Below the pieces are notes generated by a model. The model was not told where the DNA came from. It saw only the letters and a program-made list of their open reading frames with translations, and did no database searches. The position numbers and the translations under genes were made by a program. Positions 46,301 through 58,966 of a stretch of DNA of 64,000 nt are shown one piece after another; the stretch's first letter is position 1, and each line of letters opens with the position of its first letter. This DNA is from Rhypophila decipiens (lineage: Eukaryota; Ascomycota; Sordariomycetes; Sordariales; Naviculisporaceae). The stretch lies in assembly GCA_033297075.1 (NCBI GenBank), contig MU858148.1, positions 62,001 to 126,000 on the forward strand, in the 5' to 3' direction.

Positions 46301-49300
46301 GTGTAGGCAAGAGGAAACAGTCAAATCTACTCGTACCGCCGAGGAAGAGAAGAATATTGTGACCCGAGGAAAAAATGAAGTGAAATTTGGGTGGAGACTG
46401 CCGCTAATAAGTCCCCGACTGTCCAACTCAGGACCGCGCGGGGTGGACTGGGTCTTGCAAAGTCTTTCATCGTACCACGAAATCGCTGCGGGATTTACCG
46501 TGTGTCCACTGTCACAGGGAATCCCATGGGTCTCTTTAGCCAAGAGGGGCTTGGAGGAAATGCCAGAAAAATGCGCCAGGAAACAATTATCGAGGACCGG
46601 AGACCCACGATAAGCCGGAGACCAGACTCCTGGCCTCGCTCTTTCGTCACTAACACACGTGCAAGACAAGGGAGGTTTCTCGACTCGCTTGAGCCTCGTC
46701 ACTTGTGTGATCCTCACACCCAACGATCCTTCCAAGGCTCCTTGGCTTGGGTTCGGCAAACAGTCAAATCTGCATTTGGCGGATACTACTTGTCCGGACC
46801 GGAGCAAACTCCGCTTCAGCACTCGGGAACTGGTAGGGTCGAACCAGAGAGACGGGTTTGTCAAACATAACCAGAAACGACCATAGGTTCTTCATGGGCC
46901 GAGTTCGTGATTTTGGTCCGCCCTTGGCAGTGCGTGCCTCGTGTTTGATGAAGATTGGGAAAAGCAGGAAAGTGAAGTCGATTTCTGAGGGTTATCAGCC
47001 ATAGTTCATCCGACAGAAATGTCATGAACATCAGCCTACTCGGCAGTTCACGAAGGGTCGACGAAGTGCTGGAAATCGGTCACGGGAGCGGGTGGCGCCT
47101 TGTCTTGATTTCTGAAGGGTCTTTCGCGAGCCGTTGCTTCTGTGGATGATCCCGCTCCCGCTTCTTTTGCCTAAGGTCTAGACTCGGCAACGTTGATATC
47201 AGTACTTCGGGTTCCCGTACTCTCCTTTCAAAACGAATGGCACAGACACTTCATATCTGGCAGAAAACCCGGCTGCTCGATGCGTCTGTTCAAATAGAGC
47301 AGATCTTGTAGAGACATCCGAACAAGGCTCCGTAGAGAACGAACTGGTTTATGACTCCGTCCCGCCAAAGCTCTGGGAGTAACTCTCTGGGAGAGAGGGG
47401 AAGCTTCTTGCCCCTTTTCTGCCCTTGTCGTGATGGTGGGTTGAGGTTGCGCTTCGCGCAGGTACCTGCGTCAGATCCATGTCCTGGACATGGGTGGGGG
47501 CCCAACGCGAGGCCAGATTAGTGGACGGTCCAACTGGAACTCGTCCCGGTAGGTGGCTTGCAGGGGTCCTCAATATCCCAGAACCCTGGATTTGGTGGAA
47601 GCTTGCAGCACGGTTCGCCGAACATCGCTTCTAACGTTTTCTGGGTGCAGAGAAACCCATCGCAAATCGATAATGAGGGGCAGCACGGTGGTTTTGCGCC
47701 GCCTCACGGTCTTGATGGGAAATTACCAGTTCCCTTTGCAGCATTTGCAGGTGGGGGCGCCGTTTGACGTGTTGAGGGTGATGATGTGCACTGCACCAGC
47801 TCGCCTCTTGTACCTCCGAGAGGTGCAATTGCTTGGTGATGGTACCAGATCGCACACGGAGATCCGGGGAAGGTCAAAGTCCAACGGGAACGTTACTCCA
47901 GGAAGAACCCTCAATCATCTTACCAGACCTTGAACTGTTATGATCAGTACTTTTTGGTGGTTGTGGAGACACTTGGCCGCCAGATGCTCGAGTCTTTTGG
48001 TATCTTTCTTGTCCAGGAGCCAGGGGTTCGTTGTCGATCTTTGAGAGGAACAAAGTACACAAATGTCCAGTTCCCTGCACAACCCGTTGGACTTAGTCAA
48101 TCCAGACCCATAGACTCGGGTCTTCGATCAGCCCATCTCTGCTGTGGTTCGATACCAATGGAATTTTTTCCAGTCATCGGAAATTTTATTTGATCACCAG
48201 GGAGACATGCGAAATGGGCAAGTAAGGCCCTCGATATGGCAGAGACGGGAGGATTAAGATTCGGCATATTTTTGCTCCAGAGGGGCGGTTCTTGCCAAGA
48301 TAGCCCAATGGACATTGTAGGTGGGTTGCCAATCTCTTCTGGGTGAAGCTCGGGATACACAGCAAGGAGAACTGTAAAGAGTTTTGCCCAAAGGGTAAAA
48401 TAGGTGCGCTCAGCCCTCACGGTGGTGCCTGCAGGCAAAAGGAGAGAAGGGCGCTGTATGTACTGATACATTGTAGGAGTGGGAGGTAGGAGTGAGAGTC
48501 CGGTCGAATGGTCATCCAGAATGTTGGCAGCGACCTTCCAAAGTGGGTGGAAGAGGAATGAAGGTTCAGAGTTTATCATGATGTGGGTAGAAACCTGTTC
48601 ACGGTCTCATATTTCACTTCTTCCCCCCCCCCTCCAAAACGTGGTACAGTGGACCAAGAAGGCAAGAACGGGATGCCATCGTGATTTCCTCTTCTTCCAA
48701 GAACAACAATTACCGGTACAGTACCTGCCTCATGGATCCGTACTCCACACAGGTGAAAAGCACAACCACGTTCATCCAACAGTTCAGTATTCTAGCCCCC
48801 GTAGAACGCTCGCTTTTTCAAAAGAATTTGACCGTCAGGCCATCCAAATTATCACTGCGGAACAGAGGGCGGACACCCGGGTGGATGTGTTTGTTTTTGA
48901 ATGTGATTGCTCCCCTTTAAAAGCTCCAAATGCCCCGCAAAAGTCGATAATCAGCATCACCCTGTCAAAGGGGTCTCTGAATGAGTCCGGTCCTTGGCTA
49001 GCTCGACATGGTCAGGGAACATCCCTCATGACCAAGTGGGTGAAGTGTGAACATCGAGGTACCAGAGCCAAACCAAAGCGGGTTCGCTCGCCCAGAAAGG
49101 TCTTGCCCAAAGACCCCAGTTACAGTCAATATTTGCAGTCAATAAATGCAACTCCAATCCACAGCGAACCACTTTGACTAGTCTCCTGGAGACCCTCCTA
49201 CTTGTATGGAGCATCTTCCTGCTCTCTATCTCTCTCTTTTACCCTTTTCTTCTCCTTCCACCGTTTCCCCTCCTTTTTCGTCTCGTTATCTTCCTTTCGT

Positions 49301-49583
49301 TGCTTGGTCGCGCCGTTCCTTCTCAAACCAAGTCGACCGCAACGCTTGACAATCCGATACCGAGTTCGCTCTTTCCTCCGGCCCTGACCGCCAATCGCAG
49401 CCCACGAATTGGCTCCACGCTCCACTGTTTTTCGGCTCGTAAGCCGGAACCCCTCTATACTCGCCCCTCGACCGCTCAAGTCTTGCCACGAATTTACAGT
49501 GCCCAACAGGCCTGATCACGCGCCAGAGCCCCCAAGGCCCACTAACAGCAAGATCCTCGAGATAACGTAACGACCTGGACAAA
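43305..49583. other. Gene-poor stretch, 6.3 kb
   Basis: I found no supportable gene. Several long open frames occur (for example 46169-46864 minus, 48097-48579 minus and 48479-49177 plus), but they overlap on opposite strands, most start without ATG, and none resembles a protein I know. A 10-base C run lies near 48625, and the last 350 bases are CT-rich like the promoter/leader of the next gene. Confidence 0.4.
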
Positions 49584-51561
49584 ATGGGCTTATTTTCAAG
49601 GAGGGGACGGACTCCGAAGCCGGTTGGCGGTGACGGACCGATGCCAGCACAGTCGCTCAACTCTTCCAAGTCAAAAACCTCGCTCAACTCGGGTTCTTCG
49701 AGCATCAAATCGCCCGGATTCTCGTCAAACCGCATCATGAATCGCACATCGGCAGGCACGACCAGCACCACGGGGGGTCCAGGCACCCCACCGACTCCTT
49801 TCTCCCCGGCGATACCCAGAATTGACATGCCGAAGCCACCCGACCCGCAACTGGACCCCGTTGGATATCTACGAAGTTTGGGAGCTGTCCGCGCTAGGTC
49901 CAAGATTGTTACCGACAAGGCGCTGCGCAATGAATTGAATCATTTTGACGTGGATATGAGCAAGTTTGGGGATGTTGTCTCGTTTGTCGCCAACATTATC
50001 AAGGCAGGTTGCCCCTTTAATTCTTTTTTGCTGTGCCTTTGTGTCCTAGCGAAGCACCAAATGTTGATCCCCATCGAGCCGGGAATGCAATGCAACATGG
50101 ACGCAAATCAAACACTCCACTTGAAGCTTCGTCTGCTAACGCTATGCAACGCAACAGAGAGATTACGATGCTCCCTTCACCACCATTCCCCCACATGGTC
50201 GTCACCAGCACTTTGCTGTCGGCGGGCGGGACCGAGTTGCGCACCTTCTGTCCACTTTCCCAGCAGACGTCGACAACACAGAGAAATGCAGACGCATGAT
50301 CGATCTCTTCCTTGTCAGCGTTTTGCTCGACGCTGGTGCAGGCACAAAATGGAGCTACAAGAGTGGAGATAACGGCCGTATCTACCGACGATCAGAGGGT
50401 ATCGCTGTGGCGAGCTTGGAGATGTTCAAGACGGTGAGCCGCTCTTCTGCAAGCAGGAGTGGACGATGACTAATTCCTCTCCGCAGGGCATGTTTTCTAG
50501 CGACAGCAACAATAAGTTCCAGGTCGATAAGGAGGCGTTGAAGAACCTCACGGTCGAGCAACTAGCCCAAGGACTACAATCTGGGCCGGGCAATGAGATG
50601 GCTGGCCTGGAAGGGCGGGCACAATTGTTGATCCGTCTCGGACACGCGCTGGAAGGGAACAAAGATTACTTTGGCGACAATGGCCGGCCAGGAAATATGC
50701 TTGGTAGGTTCCGTCTTACGCTCTATGGATATGGCCCAACCCCCATCTAACTCGAGATCAGATCACATCCTCGATCACCCAGCTGTACAGGTTTCCAGTG
50801 TCATGATTGTGCCATTGCCAGTGCTCTGGAACATCCTGATGAACGGATTGGCACCAATCTGGCCGCCCTCACGTACCGCTATCAATGGTGTCTCGCTCGG
50901 CGACGCCTGGCCCTGCAGCTCTATGCCTCAACCAGCGCAATCTCCCAGCAGCCCGACTTTCTCGCCTTTCCCCAATACCACAGGCCAATCCAACGGCGTT
51001 GCGCCATGGGAGAGCATTCTTCCATTCCATAAGCTCACCCAGTGGCTCACTTATTCTCTTATGCAGCCCATGCAAAGCATCATGAAGATTCACTTTGCGG
51101 GACAGGAACTCTTGACTGGTTTACCCGAGTACCGCAACGGTGGCCTCTTCATCGATATGGGCGTCTTGAACCTCAAGCCGGCCGACATGGAACGGGGACT
51201 TGCACACTACGAGGAGTACTGCCAACGAAGCGGAACCAAGGCCAACGAGGTGGCCCCCATGTTCGATCCTGGTGATGACGTCGTGGTCGAGTGGAGAGGT
51301 GTCACGGTGGGATTCCTGGACCGACTCCGCGTTGAGGTCAACGAGGCCCTCAGGAACGAGCTTGCTGGCAATGAGCTCAGCCTTGCTCAGGTTTTGGAGG
51401 CTGGAAGCTGGAAGGTTTGTGATATTTCCGTCATGTCGAATGCCCTGCAACTCAGTTCGCTAACTCATTTCCCCCAGGGTGGCCGAGAGATCGCCGAGGT
51501 TAGCCGACCCAACACCAAGGAGCCGCCAATCCTGATCGATAGCGACGGAACGGTATTCTGA
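49584..51561 (+). CDS. Uracil-catabolism protein Urc4 / DUF1688 family
   Basis: Five exons, join(49584..50003,50158..50433,50487..50703,50762..51414,51478..51561), encode 549 residues. The first 85 are a Ser/Pro/Gly-rich leader. DUF1688 follows, starting around YLRSLGAVRARSKIV, with the landmark DYDAPFTTIPPHGRHQHF at the start of exon 2. KWSYKSGDNGRIYRRSEGIA, NGLAPIWPPSRTAINGVSLG-DAWPCSSMP and PWESILPFHKLTQWLTYSL come after it, and the C-terminus has EPPILIDSDGTVF. Urc4 belongs to the fungal URC pyrimidine-degradation pathway, in which uracil serves as nitrogen source; its reaction is not settled. Intron 1 (50004-50157) has a GC donor, AAG|GCAGGT, with the frame-correct acceptor AACAG. The N-terminal leader is longer than I expect for the family. 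Confidence 0.88.
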
Positions 51562-52238
51562 TCGCAGTCGGTGACTTGTCGAAATTGGTTGCCCATTTAT
51601 CTAGCAAAGGACAAGCACAACCGGCGCTGTTTTGCCTTAAGATCTTGGAATCGAGTCTTGGGCTTGGTGCGGTTGTGACATTTACAGGAAGATTGGACTT
51701 TGGGACAACTCTATATCTTGTTGGCAGCGAACCAACATATGCTCGTTGCTGATTGGCAGCACCATCAACTTGGAGTTTCTCAGGACAAAAGAACCAATAC
51801 TTGCCTGTACCTTGGTTCTGCTTACTTCTTTTCTCTTTCTTCTGCCACTGCAGCCTTGACTGCTTCAAACTTATCCTTACCTCTTAGTTGGTAGGGCTCT
51901 ATATACCCAGCAAAGACCAAAGGTCGTTTACCAACGCTTTTCTATTCAATGATCTATCAAGTAACGCCCAAGGATGCTGATACGATGCACCACCCAATCT
52001 TTCCACATCTGACCGAAAACCAGCACCCTTGCTCGTGAAAAGCATATTTATGCAGGCTGAATCTGAGGACGAAGTCCCAAACAGCTAGTTCTAATGATCA
52101 AATCCAATATCTACAAACGGTAATGAAATTTATTAGAAAAGTAACAGACCAATGGTACATATCTATCATTATAGAAATACAAACATCTTGGAGTTGTCAG
52201 GCCTCACGTCCGTATATGAAGTATCTCGTTACAAAGAC
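51562..52238. other. Convergent 3' region, no gene seen
   Basis: Lies between the Urc4 stop and the stop of the bZIP gene. It becomes AT-rich around 52080-52160. Nothing else recognised. Confidence 0.4.
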
Positions 52239-54285
52239 TCAAAAGACCATCCCCTCCGGTATCCCGGCCCCGATCCCATCCGACTCAGATCCGTAGTACA
52301 TGGAACTTGAGCTTGATCCACTGCCAGGGTACGCTGCTGTTGTGGCTGCAGCAGTAGTAGTAGCAAAGCCGGTAGCAGTAGTCGTAGCTATTGTCGTATC
52401 CGTATGATAGGGATAGACAAACCCGTGAGGCTCGTGTCCTTGATAACCACCACTAGCACTTGTACTGGGGAAATACCACGCCGCCGCCTGACTGGCACCA
52501 CCACTGCTTGCTGTCCCGGTTGTAGTAGTTGAGTCTAACCCAATAGCGTCATTTATCGGTCCGAAACCCGTCGCCATCGTTCCAGTGTTCATGTTGATGA
52601 TACTCGTATTCATCCTTTGTCCTCCTCCTTCTAGGCCAACCACCCCCAGGCCTAGTCCATGCAGTCCCATAGCAGCAGCAGCCTGGGCTTGCTCGGCAGC
52701 CTCGACTTCAGCCATCCACTCGTCCACAACGGCAGAGACAACGTCGATTCTCCATCGCGGACTGTTGCCGAAACAGACGCCCTTGTCGGCGATGGATCGT
52801 ACTAGGCGCTTGAGCATGCTTGCTCGGAGGCGTTCATCTCTTTTCTTGGGACCGCTGTTGTTGTTGCTCGATCGTGACTGGAAGGCGGTTTCAAAGGTTG
52901 AGTAGTCTATCTTTTCCGGGCTGTTGCCTCCGAAGGTGGTCGGGACGGGAGCGTCAAGGCGGCTTCGGACGTAGGATTCGATTTCGGCTGGTGTTAGCCA
53001 GTTTGAGATGTCCTCTTTGACCGTATATACTGCTTCTGGGGCCTGTTCTGGGTTTGTTGATGATTCAAGGTTGCTAGTGCGATCGGAGGTTGTCTGCCCG
53101 TCCAGGTCTTCAACGCCGCGGTTCGTGATTACGTCGGAGCTATTACGCCTGCTCTTCTGCTGTCGTTGCTGGAGTGAAATCTTGCTTGTCGGTGTCGGGA
53201 AAGGAACAGTCTTGAAGTCTTCGACGACTTTGCTAAACAATTTACGCGTAATTTCAGGATCCGCGCCTGGATGATCACCCGGTATATAGCCTTGTTTCCT
53301 CCACGTGAACCTCGCGTGGATGACATCGTGGAGAATCTGCTCTCCGTCTGCGTCCGGCCCCGCAGCCTTGATGCTATGTCCAAAGAGCCGGGTGACGATT
53401 GGTAACGGATCTGACCCTGGGCCTGGATTCTGAAGTAATGAAGAGGCTACGGCCGCAGTTTGCGCTCGCATCCGTAGTACTTCCTTTAAAACAGTAAATC
53501 CGTATCCCAGCCCGGCCCAGTAAATGGCCCCGGCTAGGGTGTTGATGTTGGGCCCCAAGTAGGGCAATATGTCACTTGGCGGGTTGATGACGCGGATGAA
53601 ACGATCGGGTTCGAACCAGATTCCGTAGGTCAGTCGGGGAGAAACACGCCCCCCTGTTGCGGTGGTAATGGCGGGAGCACTAGTTTCCTGTGAGGTAAAG
53701 TAGCTGTCTGTGTTGCTGTTGTACTGTCTCGTCACTAATGATTGATTTCGTGTATTATTTTGAACCGTCCTGTTCTGAAAGTCCTGGTATACCATGTCCT
53801 CCACGCTAACAGTCTGGGAGGGCAGTGAGGAGTCTCTACTCGAGACATCTGAGTCCTTTGCTGTGGGTATTGATGGCTGGGTTGGTTCAAGGCCCAGGGA
53901 GTTTGATATCGGGAGCCAGTGATCTCTCTCGACACGAATAACGTCGTCTGGTCTGACAGGTGGGAGCCCTCCAAGACTCCGAGCCTGCTTGATGGCTGTA
54001 TCTAGCGAGGCCCTGTCGTAGCTACTTGGGCTGTCTATCCGGCTGAATCGTGCGGCTGCCCGTGTAACATGTTCAATGGCGTCCACCAGTTCTTGGTTCT
54101 TCCCCTTTAGATCACGGATCGTGGTGATTTGGCGTTGCCGAAAGGCTCGCTGGGCCATCCGCCCACGCTCTCGCCGTTGCTAAGGTGGTGTCAGATCGAT
54201 TCAGCATACGCCAAGGCTTCATCACACATGCACCTGGGAATATGGATAATGGCTTGCGACTTACTGTTAACTCCGGGTCGTCCAT
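52239..54285 (-). CDS. bZIP-type transcription factor with fungal C-terminal domain
   Basis: Two exons, complement(join(52239..54179,54265..54285)), encode 653 residues. Exon 1 holds only seven codons (MDDPELT), and the 85-base phase-0 intron (GTAAGT...CCTTAG) joins it to the basic region QRRERGRMAQRAFRQRQ, the DNA contact helix of AP-1/Yap-like factors (consensus N/Q-R-x-A-Q-x-x-F-R). The following zipper is short and weak (TIRDLKGKNQELVDAIEHV). A long C-terminal part resembles the C-terminal domain of fungal bZIP regulators: GIWFEPDRFIRVINPPSDIL, NTLAGAIYWAGLGYGFTVLK. The end is Ser/Thr/Gly/Ala-rich with runs of Thr and Ala. It should act in the nucleus; target genes are unknown. Confidence 0.82.
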
Positions 54286-56818
54286 ATCGTCGAATCACGG
54301 ATGGTGTTTAGAAGCGCGTCCTGGTACGGGTTCTAAGACAGGATTGATAGCACTTGACAGGAGCCCACTGCTGGAGATACGTATGTGTAGGAATGAATGC
54401 TAGATATCATCATTTGATTCCACCACCCCGTCAGATGATGTTTAAAAAGAAGTTTCTCGTGCTTGGAGCTCTGTCAGCCGCATACGTCTAGTCTTAATAA
54501 GCACTTGCGTCGCTACCTAGGATGGTGGTTGCCCTGTAGGGCTATGATGATCAGTAATCGTATAACAGTACGTATTAATCGTGTAGATTGTTTGTCATCC
54601 GCATTATAGCCGGCGAGCTGCTACCCAATATGGAATAACAACATGCAAATTATGCAGCCGACGTATCATCCTCCCAATCATGACTTCCAGGAGCCGTTAC
54701 GACCGCCAATGATGAGCTGCCGTTTGAGAGCATCCTCACCGCCTGGATTGGGGTGAGGCATCCTTCACCTAGGTGAGCTCGCTGGTCACCTGATACCACA
54801 CAAGGGTGATGTAACTCCGAGGATTCCATGGCAAGAGCAACAGAATGCAAAAAAATGAGACGGGGCTAGAACGATCGTCCTTAATAAGAACCTTAAAAAA
54901 GAAGATCCTCAAACAATGGTAGGGGGTATCGTGGGAAAGGTATTTGTAGATGACGGATCTTGTCGTTCCAAATCCAAACCGAACATCTTAGCTAAGCGGA
55001 CCATCTGGTTGGGTGGTCGGTGGTCCATCCCCAGGTTCTTGTCAGACCAGTGCCACTTCTGAAACGTCTTCAACACATGTTCTGGAACTTTGGCCAGGAA
55101 AACATATCCTTCACCGCCATGAGATAAAATTCCACAACAGAGAAAACATGCTCAACACATCAAACAACATGAGAGAAAGCAACTTTGTTTGCACCGAGTT
55201 CATCTTGCTGGCTCGTTTCTTCATCAAGGATATGATTTTGATGAAAGGAGTGGGATCTTGACCCAGCCGTTGGCAGGTGGCGCTAAAATGAGGCAAGGAT
55301 CTCCAAGGGTCTTTCCGGGGAGTGGGGCTGCCGAGACAGCCCCGGCCCCCCACGGGTGCCGTCGCGACAAGCCTTCCCCGCTTGTTCAGCTCTCAGCTCC
55401 CCATCGCAACTTTTTTCTCGACTCTTTCTGAATCCTGATCAGATGAAATGCCGACACACGAGTCACTCAACCTCACAGGCACTCGCCATATGGAGACAAA
55501 GATGCTGCATATCTGCTTTTCTACAAGGAGACAAATATCAACAAATTGAGCGACACAGGCACCTTTGTCAGCCAACAAAGTCCGCCCTGACTGCCCCTTT
55601 TCTCCAGTTGGCAGGTTGTCGCGATTCGTGCAGCCGGAACGCTCAACATCCGGTGGGAAACATGACCACGTTTGACGGCCAAACTCTCGGCCAACCACCG
55701 ACTAGAAGACCAATCCGCCGCATATTTCATATTCCTTGTCGCGTCTTTTGCCTTTTGTGCTGTCATCGCTGTCTTGGTCAGACTTGTTGGGTCTAGCAAA
55801 TGAGCATGTTGAGGTTTTTTCTTCTTCGTGCTCTTGTCCGCGAGGCAATGATTGCCGGTGACCAAGTGTTCTCGCCTTGCAGAAAGAACGCTTCTATTGA
55901 CGCGCTGCTGTCGGCAAGAGGAGTTCCGAAGTCTTTAGCTCCGAAAGCCTCCAACTTTTCTTTTGTGGATATGAGCTGACCCGGGTCCCGTCCAGGCACT
56001 GTAGTTCAGTCACTCGATATTGAAGTTGGAGATGATCAGGACGAGACGAGTTGCTCCCGAAGAAAGACGGGCATTGCGCTGCGCTTATTAGCAATAAGCT
56101 TGAACCGACACTGAAAGGCAAAGCTTTGAGATTAAAACCAAAAGCCACAAGCGGCGCCAAAGAAGGAAACAAGTGCTTCCGGCGGCGTGCTAGGCGGCTG
56201 TCAAATGACTGGCCTTGTTCTGTCATCAATTCTCGTTTTGCGGCTCAGGAGTGTTGAAGTTGACTTGACGGCTGGCCCGTCCAGGTCTTGGCGTGTTACG
56301 TCCTGACCGTTCCCCGTCCCACGGTGCCTCAAACCCCCGAAGTGCTGGGGCTTGCAACAGGGAAGCTAGTCTCGCATCCTGGGGTTCCGAAACAAAGTAA
56401 AGCCCACAGAGGCTATCGGCAAGCTTCGCTGCCGTTTCCTTAGACTCTACCACCTGGTCCCTCCCTTTCCATCCCGATGTCAACACAAGGTGTTACAGAT
56501 CCCGTAACTTTGCCCGTCTGGCCGTCAATCCGGGAATTAAAGACGCCGCCCTCGGGGAGGCCATGGGCGCAAATAATGGGTTACTCGACTCTGTCAAAAA
56601 CCGTTGATGATCACCTCTCGTCCTTCTTGTGTTTTTCTCTTTTCTTCTTGTATTCGTATTTCTGGTTTCTACCACATCAAATCTCATGTCACCTCCCTAG
56701 GTGCTGATCCACCACACCTTCAGTCGGACAAGTGCATCTCGGCGTGGCGGTTGGCTAGCGGCTTCGATCTTAACAGTCGCTTTCCTTCCCCCCCCCTTGT
56801 GCCCCTCCGCCGCCCACC
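54286..56818. other. Intergenic, no gene seen
   Basis: 2.5 kb between the divergent starts of the bZIP gene and the secreted glycoprotein gene. Only short, overlapping frames occur. An 8-base C run lies near 56790, just before the next ATG. Confidence 0.4.
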
Positions 56819-57971
56819 ATGGCCTTCAGCATGTCTCGCTTCCCGACGCTTATAACGGCTCGCCCACGAGATCGACAACGACACCTTCGCTGGCCATCGT
56901 CGAGCAAGAAGCAACTGCCCAAGATGCCATTCCAACACCCACTTTTCCACCTGCTCGCCATCGTCATCGTTGTCCTCTGCTCAGCGATCCTCAACCATGG
57001 CAAATCGGCTTCTGCCCAAGGAGGAGTCTGCGCTTCGAATGATCCTCCAAACACACTGGCTGAAGTGTTTCCGAATAATGCCACAGGCGTTCTCAATGCC
57101 ACTCTGGCGATCATTCCCATCCCACTCGACTTGGCCCGGCGTTTGATCCCCCGCCAGTACGGCATCCTCGAAACGGCCTACCGGGCTCTTCTGCCCGACT
57201 TCCCCGAGGGAATGTATCCCATCATGCTTCAGGCCGCACACGACCATGACGTCCAGTTCCGGGCTTACGGCATAACATTGGATGACTTTTCTGTATGTAT
57301 CATTTGGTGACCTGGGCTACATGGCCTCTTGTTAACAACTACCATAGCGTGTTGGTTTCGAGTTCCCATTCTTGGACATGCTGGGCGACGGGTACTCGTC
57401 CTTCCGCTGGGCACCGGAGCAGCTGATAACCGGGTCGAACACCATTGCCCTTTCGGGATCTCGAGATTATGGAACCGTCGTCTATCCCGCAAAGTACGAC
57501 CCCCCCTGCGAGGCATACAAGGCCCTGCCCAACGGTGCCACCTACTTCAAAGGCTCGAGCTTGTCGTGCTCTGAATCTATCGAACTGGAGATGCAAAGAA
57601 TCCGACCCGAGCTCAACCCTTATCCTCTGGAACTGTTCAAGAACATCACCAACCAGCCGACGTTTGCCAACGGCACCACCTGCGACAATATGATCCGCTT
57701 CTTTAATAGTTCCATGTCGGTAGGAGACCACTCGCCAGTGTCGGTTCTTGGAAAGATCAGGGCCAATGCCTTCCCATTCCGAGGCGAGCAGAAGCATTAC
57801 GCGGACGTCTACGGGGTGCAGGTGACGACACTATTCATCGAGAACAATTATCTCGACTGCCAGACGATGAAGGGATACGACGGGACCGTCGGGGAGGATA
57901 TCGAAGCGTCGCTACAACCCACCATTTCTTTTACATCACCCACTTCATCTGCGCCTATTGCGCATACTTAA
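56819..57971 (+). CDS. Secreted or lumenal glycoprotein, unknown function
   Basis: Two exons, join(56819..57292,57348..57971), encode 365 residues with a 55-base phase-0 intron (GTATGT...CCATAG). The ATG at 56819 is in an ideal context (cccaccATGgcc) and gives a basic 35-residue stretch before a hydrophobic segment (LLAIVIVVLCSAIL) that would be a signal anchor. A second ATG at 56924 would make it a plain signal peptide. The rest has several N-glycosylation sequons (NNATG, NATL, NITNQ, NGTT, NSSM), paired Cys and blocks such as VGFEFPFLDMLGDGYSSFRW and ARRLIPRQYGILETAYRALL. I do not recognise the family with confidence; the pattern reminds me faintly of acetoacetate-decarboxylase-like proteins. 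The C-terminal tail is Ser/Thr-rich. Confidence 0.7.
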
Positions 57972-58584
57972 TAATGATAATGACTTATAATGGACAGGAA
58001 AGGAAAGAAACCATAAGCATGATACCCTGGAGTTTAGATTTGTCGACTCACTCGCCCATGAGCAGTCACAGAGGCGGAGGATTCTGCTCTTTTCCATTTC
58101 ATTTCTTTCTCACGGTTGGGGTTTTGGGGACTGGGCAACTTACAGTCTTACAAGACATAATCTTTGTACATATATGTATTAATTTTGGGGACCTTTTCAT
58201 TCTTATCTAGTTTCCCCATAGAGCTTTACGTCCGCTGGCACTCGACCGGCGAGAAGCTCTCGCTGTTTATATCAAGCGAATCTAAAATTTCAAGACAAAC
58301 GACCGCCTTGCATGCAGTGATGATCCTTCATTCCAAGCTTCTTCATAAAGTTAGGCCCTTGGAACGAACACGAAAATTTCATCCTTTCTAACCAAAGTAC
58401 CTCAACATATCGTTGATCACACAGACACAGAAAATAGAGCGAAGGGGGGGGGGGAGTCAGTATGAGGCTTGTGGAATGACGAAACAGTGCATGTGAGGCG
58501 GTCACTAACAGCCACGTTTCCTCTCGTCTCGTCCTTTGACTTGCCCCATGCCGCCACCACTTTCATCTAAACATAAGAACACAA
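57972..58584. other. Intergenic, no gene seen
   Basis: Mostly AT-rich 3' flank. It includes a G run near 58445. No gene recognised. Confidence 0.4.
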
Positions 58585-58655
58585 GCGTCAGTGGTTTAGT
58601 GGTAAAATCCATCGTTGCCATCGATGGGCCCCGTGTTCGATTCGCGGCTGACGCA
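58585..58655 (+). tRNA. tRNA-Gly (anticodon GCC), no intron
   Basis: Acceptor stem GCGTCAG/CTGACGC with discriminator A, D arm TGGTTTAGTGGTAAAA, anticodon stem CATCG/CGATG with loop TTGCCAT, and T arm CCGTGTTCGATTCGCGG with one wobble pair. The length is 71. Confidence 0.95.
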
Positions 58656-58966
58656 GTCTGTAAGTAGGCGAAGATGCCGAACATCAGGAGGAAGAGGTTC
58701 CGATCGAAGTACACCATTGCTATAATTTGCAATGAATCCGGGCTTGGATCGCGACTTCTTTCTCTTGATATTCGTTATCTCGTCTTCTTTATAGAATTTT
58801 GCCGAGCTAAGTTAGTAGGTACTTTTTAACTCACTACTATATATTTTGCTTTATTCCTTGTGTATTTCAAAATAAATTCCCAAATCCTATATACCTGCCT
58901 ATTACCATGTTATCCAGAGTAACGCAGACACATATCTGCCTCTAAGTCCCTCAAAGCTCCACCGTC
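58656..58966. other. Intergenic, no gene seen
   Basis: AT-rich gap between tRNA-Gly and the ABC transporter stop codon. Confidence 0.4.

Noticed and set aside
46169..46864. 231-codon open frame, minus strand
   Set aside because: It begins at TTG, has no ATG until its last third, overlaps two plus-strand frames and resembles no protein I know.
48097..48579. 160-residue open frame with ATG, minus strand
   Set aside because: No recognisable domain, and it overlaps a longer plus-strand frame. Kept only as a candidate for RNA evidence.
48479..49177. 232-codon open frame, plus strand
   Set aside because: Starts at GTG, has no family resemblance and composition like non-coding sequence.
58440..58460. 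Poly-G run, with similar C runs near 48625 and 56790
   Set aside because: Simple homopolymers in intergenic DNA; no structure or gene effect visible, and a base-call artefact is possible.
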